Of a DNA stretch of 64,000 nt, positions 17,925 through 25,736 are shown one piece after another. Each line of letters starts with the position of its first letter. Position 1 is the stretch's first letter. This DNA is from Planctomycetota bacterium. GTDB taxonomy: Bacteria; Planctomycetota; UBA1135; GCA-002686595. The notes below the pieces were generated by a model, which ran no database searches, had not been told where the DNA came from, and worked only from the letters and a program-made list of their open reading frames with translations. The translations under genes were made by a program, and so were the position numbers. The stretch lies in assembly GCA_012960475.1 (NCBI GenBank), contig DUBE01000066.1:129725-193724 (forward strand), read 5' to 3'.

Positions 17925-18632
17925 TCAAAGACCCGCGGCCGCACTCTTGGACACCTGCCCATCCTGTAAACCGATGTTTCCAAGGCTCGTGGTCAGTACC
18001 GTTTCCAAGGGATGCAATCCGGCCACGGATTCCAGGGCAACGGCCATGCGCACCAGCCCCGGCAGGGAACCGGCTGCCATTTTGGTCATCATGTGGGCTC
18101 GGTGGACCTCGACGGTTTTTTGGGAAAGGTCCATGGCCTTCGCGATTGCCCGGTTGGTGGTGCCATCCACCACTAATTGGAAGACCTCTTGCTCACGGGG
18201 TGTGAGTAGTTTGTGCCGGCCTTGCAGGGTGGCCAAGATTACCCTGCGGTTGCGTCGCAGGTTGTCGAGTTCCAGCGCCCGTTGCACCTGGTCGAGCAGG
18301 TCCTGGTCCCGAAAGGGCTTCTCCAGGAACTCGAAGGCCCCGGCTCGCAGGGCTTGGACCGCCATCTGGGCATCTCCGTGAGCTGTGAGCAGGACCACAG
18401 GCGGGGCATGCGGGTCTTCTGCCATGCGATTCAGCAGGCCGAGGCCACCCAGGCCGGGCATGCGCACATCACAGATCGAGCAGGCCATGTGCTCCATCTC
18501 GGTGTTGTCGAGAAACTCCTCCACCGTTGGGAAACGGCGGGTTTCGTGGCCCACTGTACCCAACACGTGGCGTACGAGATCCCGCATGGCGGGGTCATCA
18601 TCAATGATCGCAACTAGAGGTTTGTGTTCCAT
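17925..18632 (-). CDS. FixJ-family response regulator (receiver + LuxR-type HTH)
   Basis: The 235-residue protein has an N-terminal receiver domain with the acidic pair D11/D12, phospho-acceptor D55 (CDVRMPG), T83 and K105 (LEKPF), all intact. The C-terminal LuxR-type helix-turn-helix is LTPREQEVFQLVVDGTTNRA with DLSQKTVEVHRAHMM. It is a transcription factor activated by phosphorylation. No histidine kinase is in the window, so the partner is encoded elsewhere. It lies 15 nt downstream of the TolB-like lipoprotein gene and upstream of the MBL hydrolase in the same operon. Confidence 0.93.
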   Translation of the reverse strand: MEHKPLVAIIDDDPAMRDLVRHVLGTVGHETRRFPTVEEFLDNTEMEHMACSICDVRMPGLGGLGLLNRMAEDPHAPPVVLLTAHGDAQMAVQALRAGAFEFLEKPFRDQDLLDQVQRALELDNLRRNRRVILATLQGRHKLLTPREQEVFQLVVDGTTNRAIAKAMDLSQKTVEVHRAHMMTKMAAGSLPGLVRMAVALESVAGLHPLETVLTTSLGNIGLQDGQVSKSAAAGL

Positions 18633-18647
18633 AGATTTGTGCTCCGT

Positions 18648-19766
18648 TCAGCGCCAGAGGGCGATGAAGACATTGGTTTCGCCCGCTGGCCCATCACCCC
18701 GATTAGAAGAGAATGCCAGGTACTTGCCGTTCGGCGAGAAGAGGGGGAAGCCGTCAAACTGCTTGCCACGCTCCCCGTTTAGAGTCGTAATTTGTTCGAG
18801 TTCACCGCTCTCCACGTCAATGGCGAAGAGGTCGAAGTTCATAGCGGGCCGCTTGGGGTCATGGTGGTTGCTGGCGAAGATCACGCGCTTGTCATCGGGA
18901 AAGAAGCTGGGGGCAAAATTCGCCTTGCCCAGATGGGTCAACTGGCGGCGTTGCTTGCCATTGACGTTGATCGTGTAGATCTCCATGTGACTGGGGCGCA
19001 CAAGGCCCGTGCTGAGCAGTTCCTTGTAGGCCGAGGCCTCCTCTGCGCGCTTGCCCGGGGTGAAAGCCGTGGTGCGGAAGACCAGTTGCTTGCCATCGTG
19101 GCTGAAGAAGGCACCTCCGTCGTAACCCGGTTCGTTCGTCACCTGGAAGAGGTTGTTGCCCTCCAGGTCGCAGGTCCACAGTTCCAGGTCACCGGAGCGC
19201 GTGGAGGTGAAGACAATGCGATCGCCTAGGGGGCTGACAGTGGCTTCGGCGTCATATCCTGCGCAAGTGATCAGGGGCTGGGTGCCCCCGCCCAGGGTGT
19301 GCCGGTAGATTTCATAGCTGTCATGGATCGGCCAGACGTAGCCCTTCGAGTGATCGGGCCGTGGGGGGCATGTCTCGTGTGTGCTTTTGGTGGAGGCAAA
19401 GATCACGTTCTTGCCACCGGGCAGGAAGTAGGAGCAGGTGGTCACACCCTGGCCATTGCTGATCTGCTTAAGGGAGCCATCGGGCATGGTCACTGTGATG
19501 CGATCGCAGTTCCAGCCGACGCTTGGGTTGGCTACTTGCAGGCAGAGGCGGTCTCCTTCGAAGCTCCAATAGGCCTCGGCATTTTCTCCGCCGGAGGTCA
19601 CCTGCCAGAGATGGGCAAAGTGGCTCTCTCCCTTCTCTATCAGATGATCTACGGGGACCGTCCCAGAGATTGGGCAGTCCGGTTGCTGGGCGGGCTCGCC
19701 GTCAAGTGTGGAGCAGGCCGGGGAGATCAGGCTCAGGAAGATTCCGGGAAGCAAGTATGCTGACAT
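18648..19766 (-). CDS. TolB/PD40-type beta-propeller lipoprotein
   Basis: The 372-residue protein has an export signal with a lipobox-like SPAC (Cys ~18), so probably a membrane-anchored lipoprotein. The body consists of repeated propeller blades: SPLGDRIVFTSTRSGDLELW, FSHDGKQLVFRTTA, FFPDDKRVIFASN and FSPNGKYLAFSSNRG are textbook WD40-like PD40 (TolB) strands. No enzymatic domain follows. The function is probably protein binding at the envelope; without pal/tolQR neighbours it should not be called TolB. It is 6 nt after yidD and 15 nt before the response regulator gene. Confidence 0.85.
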   Translation of the reverse strand: MSAYLLPGIFLSLISPACSTLDGEPAQQPDCPISGTVPVDHLIEKGESHFAHLWQVTSGGENAEAYWSFEGDRLCLQVANPSVGWNCDRITVTMPDGSLKQISNGQGVTTCSYFLPGGKNVIFASTKSTHETCPPRPDHSKGYVWPIHDSYEIYRHTLGGGTQPLITCAGYDAEATVSPLGDRIVFTSTRSGDLELWTCDLEGNNLFQVTNEPGYDGGAFFSHDGKQLVFRTTAFTPGKRAEEASAYKELLSTGLVRPSHMEIYTINVNGKQRRQLTHLGKANFAPSFFPDDKRVIFASNHHDPKRPAMNFDLFAIDVESGELEQITTLNGERGKQFDGFPLFSPNGKYLAFSSNRGDGPAGETNVFIALWR

Positions 19767-19772
19767 TGGGGA

Positions 19773-20006
19773 TCAGGAATAGTGGGGGGGGACGGGATCA
19801 TGCCCGCCTTTGCAAAAGGGGTGACACCGCAAGATGCGTCGCAGGGTCAGCCAGAGCCCAAGTGGGGCTCCGTGGGAGTGAAGTGCTTCAATTGCATAGG
19901 AACTGCAGGTCGGTGAGAAGCGGCAACTGCGTGGGGTCCAGGGGGAGATGCAGCGTTGATAAAAGCGAATGGGCAAGGCCAGCCCTTGACCGAGAAACCG
20001 CATCAA
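19773..20006 (-). CDS. yidD: Membrane protein insertion efficiency factor YidD
   Basis: This small 77-residue protein matches YidD: an amphipathic N-terminus ([16 protein letters not shown]), the conserved [18 protein letters not shown] motif and [19 protein letters not shown] at the end. YidD acts at the inner membrane, aiding YidC-dependent insertion. Its start overlaps the rnpA stop, the usual rnpA-yidD arrangement, but yidC does not follow here; a TolB-like lipoprotein gene does. Confidence 0.96.
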   Translation of the reverse strand: MMRFLGQGLALPIRFYQRCISPWTPRSCRFSPTCSSYAIEALHSHGAPLGLWLTLRRILRCHPFCKGGHDPVPPHYS

Positions 20007-20446
20007 CTCGACTCTCCTTGTGACTCTGGGCTGGGGGGCAGGGAATTGACGGGTAGCGCAGCGACCTGGGCCTTGCGGTAACGGCGATGGGCTTTGTGGG
20101 ACAGGTGGACCAGTTCCTCCTGCAGGCTGGCGAGTTGGGGGCGTAGTTTGGGTTTGGCTGCGATCAGCACCAGGTCCACACCCTTGGGCAGCTGGTCATA
20201 GGACAGGCGAAAGCCCTCGCGCATGATCCGCTTGACGTGGTTGCGTTGTACGGCCCCGCGCCAGATCTTCTTTCCCACCGAAAGACCCAGGCGGGTGATA
20301 CCCATTTGGTTGTCCACGGCAATCACCACAATTTGGGATCCTCGGGCTCGGCGGCCTTCACGCCAGGCCCGGTCGAAGTCGCGCTGGTGACGTACCCGTG
20401 CCCAGGGGGGAAAGCCGTTGGGCTTGTTGCGCAGAGAACCTACCAT
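20003..20446 (-). CDS. rnpA: Ribonuclease P protein component
   Basis: The 147-residue protein contains the RnpA fold signature: [40 protein letters not shown] (the RNR motif that contacts the P RNA) and [13 protein letters not shown]. The ATG at 20446 is preferred over a TTG at 20509 because the latter has no ribosome binding site. The ATG has GGCGGGA just before it and a TATATT element 8 nt upstream. RnpA binds RNase P RNA and helps process tRNA 5' ends. The C-terminus is longer than in the ~115-residue classical proteins. rpmH is not found upstream; the flanking region on the minus strand has no L34-like sequence in any frame. Confidence 0.94.
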   Translation of the reverse strand: MVGSLRNKPNGFPPWARVRHQRDFDRAWREGRRARGSQIVVIAVDNQMGITRLGLSVGKKIWRGAVQRNHVKRIMREGFRLSYDQLPKGVDLVLIAAKPKLRPQLASLQEELVHLSHKAHRRYRKAQVAALPVNSLPPSPESQGESS

Positions 20447-20454
20447 TCCCGCCA

Positions 20455-20460
20455 AATATA
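20455..20460 (-). promoter_or_regulatory. Possible -10 element (TATATT) for the rnpA operon
   Basis: TATATT ends 8 nt before the rnpA ATG at 20446. A second candidate, TATACC, lies about 17 nt further upstream. The first would give a leaderless or almost leaderless mRNA. Confidence 0.35.
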
Positions 20461-20770
20461 GGGGTTTCCCCGGGGTATAGTTGGGTGAATCCCACTTTCT
20501 ACTCTGCAATCACGGCTATTTGAGGGTTGGTTGGAGCGCTGACCTTCAGCCTTGAGCCCGCAAGCCCCTGGGACCCCCCTTTTCTTACCCCCTGCTTGCG
20601 TCCAGGGCAGTCTGGAGGGTCCCTGAGACGGTACAGTAGGCTTTTGGTGGCAAGTGCCCATAGGGGGGGCGGCCGCGCAGGGAGATGCTCTTCTTTGGGC
20701 GGCCCTGCGTTGGTTCTGCGCCTCCTCCAGACCCCGCGTTTGTCCAGATCCTCCAGCCACTGACTCATCC

Positions 20771-22090
20771 ATGATTGCCCCCAACGCTGTTCACGAGATT
20801 CTCGGTCGCCATCAGTTGGCGGATGGTCTGCCATTTGTCATGGACCTGGAACGTTCTCATGGGTCTTGGATCCATGACTCGCGCACGGGGGACGAGTTCC
20901 TGGACTTCTTCACCTGCTTTGCGTCCTGGCCCATTGGCTACAACCATCCGGGCATGCTGGAGCCCGAGTTCCGCAAGGAGATCGAACTGGTGGCGCGCAA
21001 CAAGCCCGCCAACTCGGATATCTACACATCGCACATGGCGGACTTTGTGGAGACCTTTGCCACAAGGGTGACCCCTGAGGGCTTCCCGCACCATTTTTGG
21101 ATCGATGGGGGCGCCCTGGCGGTGGAAAACGCCATCAAGGTGGCCTTCGACTGGAAGGCGCGCAAGGTGGGCATAGATAAGGTTGACGATGGCAATCAGT
21201 TGGTCGTGCTGCATTTCAACGCGGCCTTCCACGGCCGCACGGGCTACACCATGAGCCTGACCAACACGGTGCCCGACAAGATCGCCCTGTTCCCCAAGTT
21301 CGACTGGCCCCGGGTGCACAACCCCGCGATTGAGTTTGCTCAAGACGGCAGCATCGCCAACGATATCGAGGCCGAAGAGGCCCGCGCCTGTGCCGAGATC
21401 GAGGCGGCCTTCGCCAAGTATGAGAACCGCGTGGCCGCCATCCTGATCGAGACCATGCAGGGAGAAGGTGGCGACAACCACTTCCGTCCGGAGTTCTTCC
21501 AGGCCTTGCGCGGCTACGCGGATCAGCACGAAGCTCTTTTGATCTATGACGAGGTCCAAGTGGGCTTCTTCGGCAGCGGCACACCCTGGATGTGGCAGCA
21601 GCTCGGAGTGGCCCCGGACATCGTTGCCTTTGGCAAGAAGACCCAAGTTTGCGGCATCTACGCCAGCAAGCGCGTGGACGAGGTGGCTGACAATGTCTTT
21701 GTGCGCAGTTCGCGCATCAACTCCACCTGGGGTGCCAACCTGGTGGACATGGTGCGCTCAAAGCGCATGATCGAGATCATCTTGGACGAGAAGCTGCATG
21801 AGAATGCAGTTGAGCGCGGCGAGCAATTCGTCACGGGCCTCAGGGCTCTAGCCGGCGAGCACGCCGGCGTTAGCAATGTGCGCGGCGTGGGCACCTTGAT
21901 CGCGTTTACCTGCGAGAACAACAGTTCCCGGGACGCATTGCTTGCTCATCTGATGGACAACAAGATTCTGGCCTTGGCCAGCGGTGAAGTTTCCGTGCGC
22001 TTCCGCATGCCCTTGGTGGTGACGGCTGAGGAGATCGATCTGGCTCTTGAGCGCATTGGTACTTGCCTGCCCATCATCGCCTCAGCCTAG
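20771..22090 (+). CDS. lat: L-lysine 6-transaminase (PLP class III)
   Basis: The 439-residue protein (ATG at 20771; the frame is open further up but conserved sequence starts here) follows L-lysine epsilon-aminotransferase closely: FFTCFASWPIGYNHPGM, NKPANSDIYTSHMADFVETF, WIDGGALAVENAIKVAFDWK, AFHGRTGYTMSLTNT, FPKFDWPR, ETMQGEGGDNHF and LIYDEVQVGFFGSG. The PLP lysine is in AFGKKTQVCG (K289 or K290). It transfers the lysine epsilon-amino group to 2-oxoglutarate, giving allysine/piperideine-6-carboxylate. In other bacteria this feeds lysine catabolism, starvation survival or secondary metabolism. No downstream dehydrogenase is adjacent; an MFS transporter follows 18 nt later. Confidence 0.93.
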   Translation: MIAPNAVHEILGRHQLADGLPFVMDLERSHGSWIHDSRTGDEFLDFFTCFASWPIGYNHPGMLEPEFRKEIELVARNKPANSDIYTSHMADFVETFATRVTPEGFPHHFWIDGGALAVENAIKVAFDWKARKVGIDKVDDGNQLVVLHFNAAFHGRTGYTMSLTNTVPDKIALFPKFDWPRVHNPAIEFAQDGSIANDIEAEEARACAEIEAAFAKYENRVAAILIETMQGEGGDNHFRPEFFQALRGYADQHEALLIYDEVQVGFFGSGTPWMWQQLGVAPDIVAFGKKTQVCGIYASKRVDEVADNVFVRSSRINSTWGANLVDMVRSKRMIEIILDEKLHENAVERGEQFVTGLRALAGEHAGVSNVRGVGTLIAFTCENNSSRDALLAHLMDNKILALASGEVSVRFRMPLVVTAEEIDLALERIGTCLPIIASA

Positions 22091-22108
22091 GCCGGACAAA
22101 AGAGCGCT

Positions 22109-23374
22109 TTGCTGCAGGTTCTGAAGCGCAACCCAGCCTTCCGTAGGTTGTGGCTTGCACAGGTCGTGACTCAGGCGGGGGATTGGCTCAACCGCATGGC
22201 CGTGCTGGCTCTGATCGCCCACCTGGGCGGCGCGGATGCGGTCCAAACAGCGGGCGCACTCTTTGCGGGGGAGCTCGCCCTGCGCCTTTTACCATCGGCC
22301 CTGCTGCTTCCCTTGGCGGGTTCCATGGCGGACAGGGTTTCCCGTAAGGGAACCATGATCGTTGCTGACCTGCTGCGAGCCCTGGTGGTGATGGGCCTCC
22401 TATTGATCAAGCGGCCGGAAGACCTGCCCTTGCTGTATGGGCTGCTGTTCTTGCAAATGGCTCTTGGCCCCTTCTATGACGCGGCGCACTCGGCCACGGT
22501 GCCCAATCTGGTGCGGCGCGAGGACCTCCATGCGGCCTATGGCCTGACCGCCGTGACTTGGAGCACCATGCTGACCTTGGGTGCCTTGGTGGGGGGGCTC
22601 CTCCTGGAGTTGACGGGCGCCAGTACCGTTTTCATCATTGATGCGGGAACCTATCTGGTTTCCGCGGCTCTCCTGGTCTCCCTGCGCTTGCCCGGCCCTC
22701 CGTCCCAATCGGACCGCTTTCAATTGGGGCGCGTCCTCATGCTGGGTGAATTGCGTGAGGCCTGGCAGCACCTGCGCGAGAAGCGGGTCAGTTCGGGCAT
22801 CACGGCCAAGTGGCACTGGAGCGTGGCGGGGGGCTACCTGGTTTGCCTGTCTCTCCTGGGGAAGGAGTTGTCCGACGGCAGCTCCATGGCCGCCGCGGGC
22901 CTGTCCATCTCATTGCTCTATGCGGCCAGGGGCTTGGGCACCGGAGTGGGCCCGATCATCGCACGGGCCTTGACCGGCTCCACCGATCGCGGCCTGCGAG
23001 TTTCCACTGCGGCGGGATTCCTGGTGGCGGGGCTGGGTTACAGCCTGGTTGCCATGGCGGATGGGCCCTATTGGATTTTCTTCTTGGTGGCCTTGGCTCA
23101 TACGGGGGGCAGCACGATCTGGGTGGGCTCCACCACTCTCTGGCAGCGTGGCATCGACGACCGCTGGCGAGGGCGCGTGCAAAGCAGCGAGAGTTTGGGC
23201 CTGACACTTTGCTTTTCGGCCATGGGTGGGTTGGTGGGCCTTGCGTATGATGCCGGGGTGTCCCTGTCTTGGATCTTGGCGGTGCTTTCCCTGCTCACTG
23301 TGCTCTCGGGCATTGGTTGGTTCGTGCGCGCCGAGAGAGAAGCCGGTCAGTCCCAGGACGCCTCGCCGATCTAG
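22109..23374 (+). CDS. MFS transporter (MFS_3/EntS-like)
   Basis: The 421-residue protein has about 11-12 hydrophobic segments. It starts at TTG 22109: the frame between the preceding stop and this codon holds no other start. The opening LKRNPAFRRLWLAQVVTQAG and DWLNRMAVLALI, the loop MADRVSRKGTMIVADLLRA (MFS motif A) and LYGLLFLQMALGPFYDAA fit the MFS_3 family of drug/siderophore exporters. The substrate cannot be read from sequence. The short gap after lat suggests co-transcription, which might link it to lysine-derived compounds. Confidence 0.88.
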   Translation: MLQVLKRNPAFRRLWLAQVVTQAGDWLNRMAVLALIAHLGGADAVQTAGALFAGELALRLLPSALLLPLAGSMADRVSRKGTMIVADLLRALVVMGLLLIKRPEDLPLLYGLLFLQMALGPFYDAAHSATVPNLVRREDLHAAYGLTAVTWSTMLTLGALVGGLLLELTGASTVFIIDAGTYLVSAALLVSLRLPGPPSQSDRFQLGRVLMLGELREAWQHLREKRVSSGITAKWHWSVAGGYLVCLSLLGKELSDGSSMAAAGLSISLLYAARGLGTGVGPIIARALTGSTDRGLRVSTAAGFLVAGLGYSLVAMADGPYWIFFLVALAHTGGSTIWVGSTTLWQRGIDDRWRGRVQSSESLGLTLCFSAMGGLVGLAYDAGVSLSWILAVLSLLTVLSGIGWFVRAEREAGQSQDASPI

Positions 23375-23395
23375 GAACTCAAGAGCGATCCCCTC

Positions 23396-25597
23396 ATGCG
23401 AGCAACCTCTCCCTTCTTCGTGGCCGGCATTCTCTTGGCCCCCTCTCCCGCCTGGGGTGCAGTCCAGGTCGACGGTCAGGGCTCTCGCGCTTCTGTGGCG
23501 CGGCTTGCTCCAGGGCGCACCATTCACTTGGACGGGCGGGTGAATGCGGAAGAGTGGCAGGGGGCTGGCCAACTGAGTCCATTGACCCAGGTGCGCCCTG
23601 TTGAGGGGGCCCAACCCACTTACCCCACCCAGGTGTCATTCTTCCAGGACGGAGAGACTCTCTTTATCGGCATCGTTTGCTTCGATGATCCCAAGGAAGT
23701 GCGCGCCCGCCAGATGGACCGGGACGCCTTTGTGCGCTACGACGATGTGGTCGAATTGTGGTTTGACACCTTTCACGATCACCAGTCAGCCTATTGGTTC
23801 CAAATCACCGCGGGGGGATCCCGCGGAGATGCGTTGATCGCCAACGGGGGGACGAGCTTCAACAAGCGCTGGGATGGGGTTTGGGAGGGCAAGTCGCGGG
23901 TCACCGGGCGCGGTTGGGAGGCAGAGATCGCCTTGCCCTTCCAGACCTTGGCCTTTGATTCGAGCAAGAGCCGCTGGGGCTTCAACCTGCGGCGCAAGCG
24001 CGTGGCCAATGGGGAAGAGTCTCGCTGGTCCGGAGCCTATGAGGGCAATCGCTTCTTTCTGCTCACCGCCGGCGGAGTCCTTGGGGGCTTGCAGAATCTG
24101 GATCAGGGGCTGGGCCTGGAAGTGGTGCCCTACCTGCGCGGGGATTTGATGGTGCCTTACCGGGCAGGGGGCCATACCACCAACGGGTCCCTTGCCATGG
24201 GAGGCGACGTATCCCTGCGCCCGACCCCTGAGTCCAATTTGCGGATCACCCTGGCCACAGACTTTGCCGAGACCGAGGTGGATGAGCGACGCATCAACCT
24301 GACCCGCTTTCCTTTGTTTTTCCCCGAAAAACGCGGCTTCTTCTTGGAGGATGCGGGCATCTTTGAGTTCGGCGCCCCGGGGAATCGCAGGGGGCTTGTG
24401 CCATTCTTCTCGCGCACCATTGGCCGGAACAAGATTGGTCAACCGGTGCCAATCACCGGGGGTGCCAAGTACTCCGCGCGCTTGGGTGATTGGAACGTGG
24501 GGTTGCTCGATGTGCTGGTGGAAGACTGGGGCGAGGGCTATGACGTTCCCCAAAAGAACTTTTCCGTGGCGCGGGTGACCCGGCGCATGGGGGAGGAAAG
24601 CTCAGTGGGGGTGATTGCCACCCACGGCCTAGCGGATGCCCGCGGAACATCCACTACCCTCGGGTTGGACATGCGCTTGTCCGATGGTGAGTTCCTGGGG
24701 CAAGGGCGCCCAGCTGCGCTCTGGGCCTATGGGCTCTTCAGCGAAAACAAGGAGCAAGGCCAAGAGGCTTCTAATGGGGGCGCCTTGGGCTTGGAGGGTA
24801 CCTTGCGCACAAGGGAGTGGCGTCACGAACTGCAAGTCAACCGGGTGGACCAGGATTTTGATCCGGCCTTGGGATTCGTTCGGCGCACGGGAATTTTGGA
24901 CATGGGTTGGGAATCCGAATTCAAAAGGCAGTGGGGGGATCAGGCTTGGGTGCGTAGCGTGGAGGCGGAAATCGGTTTGGATGTGACGCGCGATTTGGAG
25001 GGCACGGAAGACGAGTGGAGACTGCCCCTACGTCCCCTCGGCTTGGAGTTTCAAAGCCAAGACGAACTGCAATACGAAGTGACCCAAAGCGTGCAAACGA
25101 TCGCTGATCCCTTTGAGTTGACCCCGGGAGTCTTTGTGGCCGCTGGGCGACATGAGATGACCCGTCACTCCCTGAGTTTCGAGAGCAACGACCGCCGGGA
25201 TTACGGTGGGGAGCTTGAGGTGGAGTGGGGGGACTTTTACGGGGGGCATCTGGTGGAGTGGAGCGTGTCGACCCTGGTGGTGCCCGGTCCGCACTTTGCC
25301 CTGGGTCTTGGATGGACGGATGCGATTGGCCGCATCCCTGCGGGAGAATTCCACACCCAAGCCGCATCTGTGGAGTTGGACTTCTCCTTCTCGCCAGACA
25401 TCTCTTGGAAGAACTTGGTCCAGTACGATACCGAGAGCGAAGACTTGGGCTTCCAGAGCCGCTTGCGCTGGATCCTGGCTCCAGGGCAGAATCTGTTCCT
25501 GGTGGGGCAGGGGGGTTGGACCCGGCAGGGTCTGGACCGCTTTGAGCGTCGCGAGCAAGCACTTTCGGTGAAGCTCTCCTGGTCCCTGCGCTTTTGA
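23396..25597 (+). CDS. Secreted DUF5916 protein with N-terminal CBM9-like domain (outer-membrane barrel-like)
   Basis: The 733-residue protein has a signal peptide cleaved near PAWGA. Residues ~40-210 form a carbohydrate-binding family 9-like domain (IHLDGRVNAEEW; DDVVELWFDTFHDHQSAYWF; KSRVTGRGWEAEIALPF). The rest matches the DUF5916 layout: FAETEVDERRINLTRFPLFF, PEKRGFFLEDAGIFEFG, GGAKYSARLGDWNVGLL, and many alternating amphipathic strands ending in Phe (LKLSWSLRF*), as in outer-membrane beta-barrels. The function is unknown; families of this kind occur in organisms degrading polymers. It lies 21 nt after the MFS gene and is followed by a strong hairpin terminator. Confidence 0.85.
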   Translation: MRATSPFFVAGILLAPSPAWGAVQVDGQGSRASVARLAPGRTIHLDGRVNAEEWQGAGQLSPLTQVRPVEGAQPTYPTQVSFFQDGETLFIGIVCFDDPKEVRARQMDRDAFVRYDDVVELWFDTFHDHQSAYWFQITAGGSRGDALIANGGTSFNKRWDGVWEGKSRVTGRGWEAEIALPFQTLAFDSSKSRWGFNLRRKRVANGEESRWSGAYEGNRFFLLTAGGVLGGLQNLDQGLGLEVVPYLRGDLMVPYRAGGHTTNGSLAMGGDVSLRPTPESNLRITLATDFAETEVDERRINLTRFPLFFPEKRGFFLEDAGIFEFGAPGNRRGLVPFFSRTIGRNKIGQPVPITGGAKYSARLGDWNVGLLDVLVEDWGEGYDVPQKNFSVARVTRRMGEESSVGVIATHGLADARGTSTTLGLDMRLSDGEFLGQGRPAALWAYGLFSENKEQGQEASNGGALGLEGTLRTREWRHELQVNRVDQDFDPALGFVRRTGILDMGWESEFKRQWGDQAWVRSVEAEIGLDVTRDLEGTEDEWRLPLRPLGLEFQSQDELQYEVTQSVQTIADPFELTPGVFVAAGRHEMTRHSLSFESNDRRDYGGELEVEWGDFYGGHLVEWSVSTLVVPGPHFALGLGWTDAIGRIPAGEFHTQAASVELDFSFSPDISWKNLVQYDTESEDLGFQSRLRWILAPGQNLFLVGQGGWTRQGLDRFERREQALSVKLSWSLRF

Positions 25598-25674
25598 ACC
25601 AGTTGCCCGGATCGGTCTCGAAGGATCCAGGTCTTTGAGGAGCCCAGCTACAACAGTCCGGGCCTTTCAATGAA

Positions 25675-25713
25675 GCGAGCCCCGGGGATCCTTGCAGGAA
25701 CTCCGGGGCTCGC
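25675..25713. terminator. Bidirectional hairpin terminator between convergent genes
   Basis: An 11-bp perfect inverted repeat (GCGAGCCCCGG / CCGGGGCTCGC) with a 17-nt loop lies between the DUF5916 gene and the convergent HEAT-repeat gene. It is followed by CGTTTC on the plus strand and TTCATT on the minus strand, so it could end transcription from both sides. Confidence 0.75.
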
Positions 25714-25736
25714 CGTTTCAGAGTAAGAGCCTCTTC

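Noticed and set aside
20461..20770. Expected rpmH (ribosomal protein L34) upstream of rnpA
   Set aside because: All three minus-strand frames were read; none has the L34 pattern (basic, TFQPS...HGFRxR), so none is annotated.
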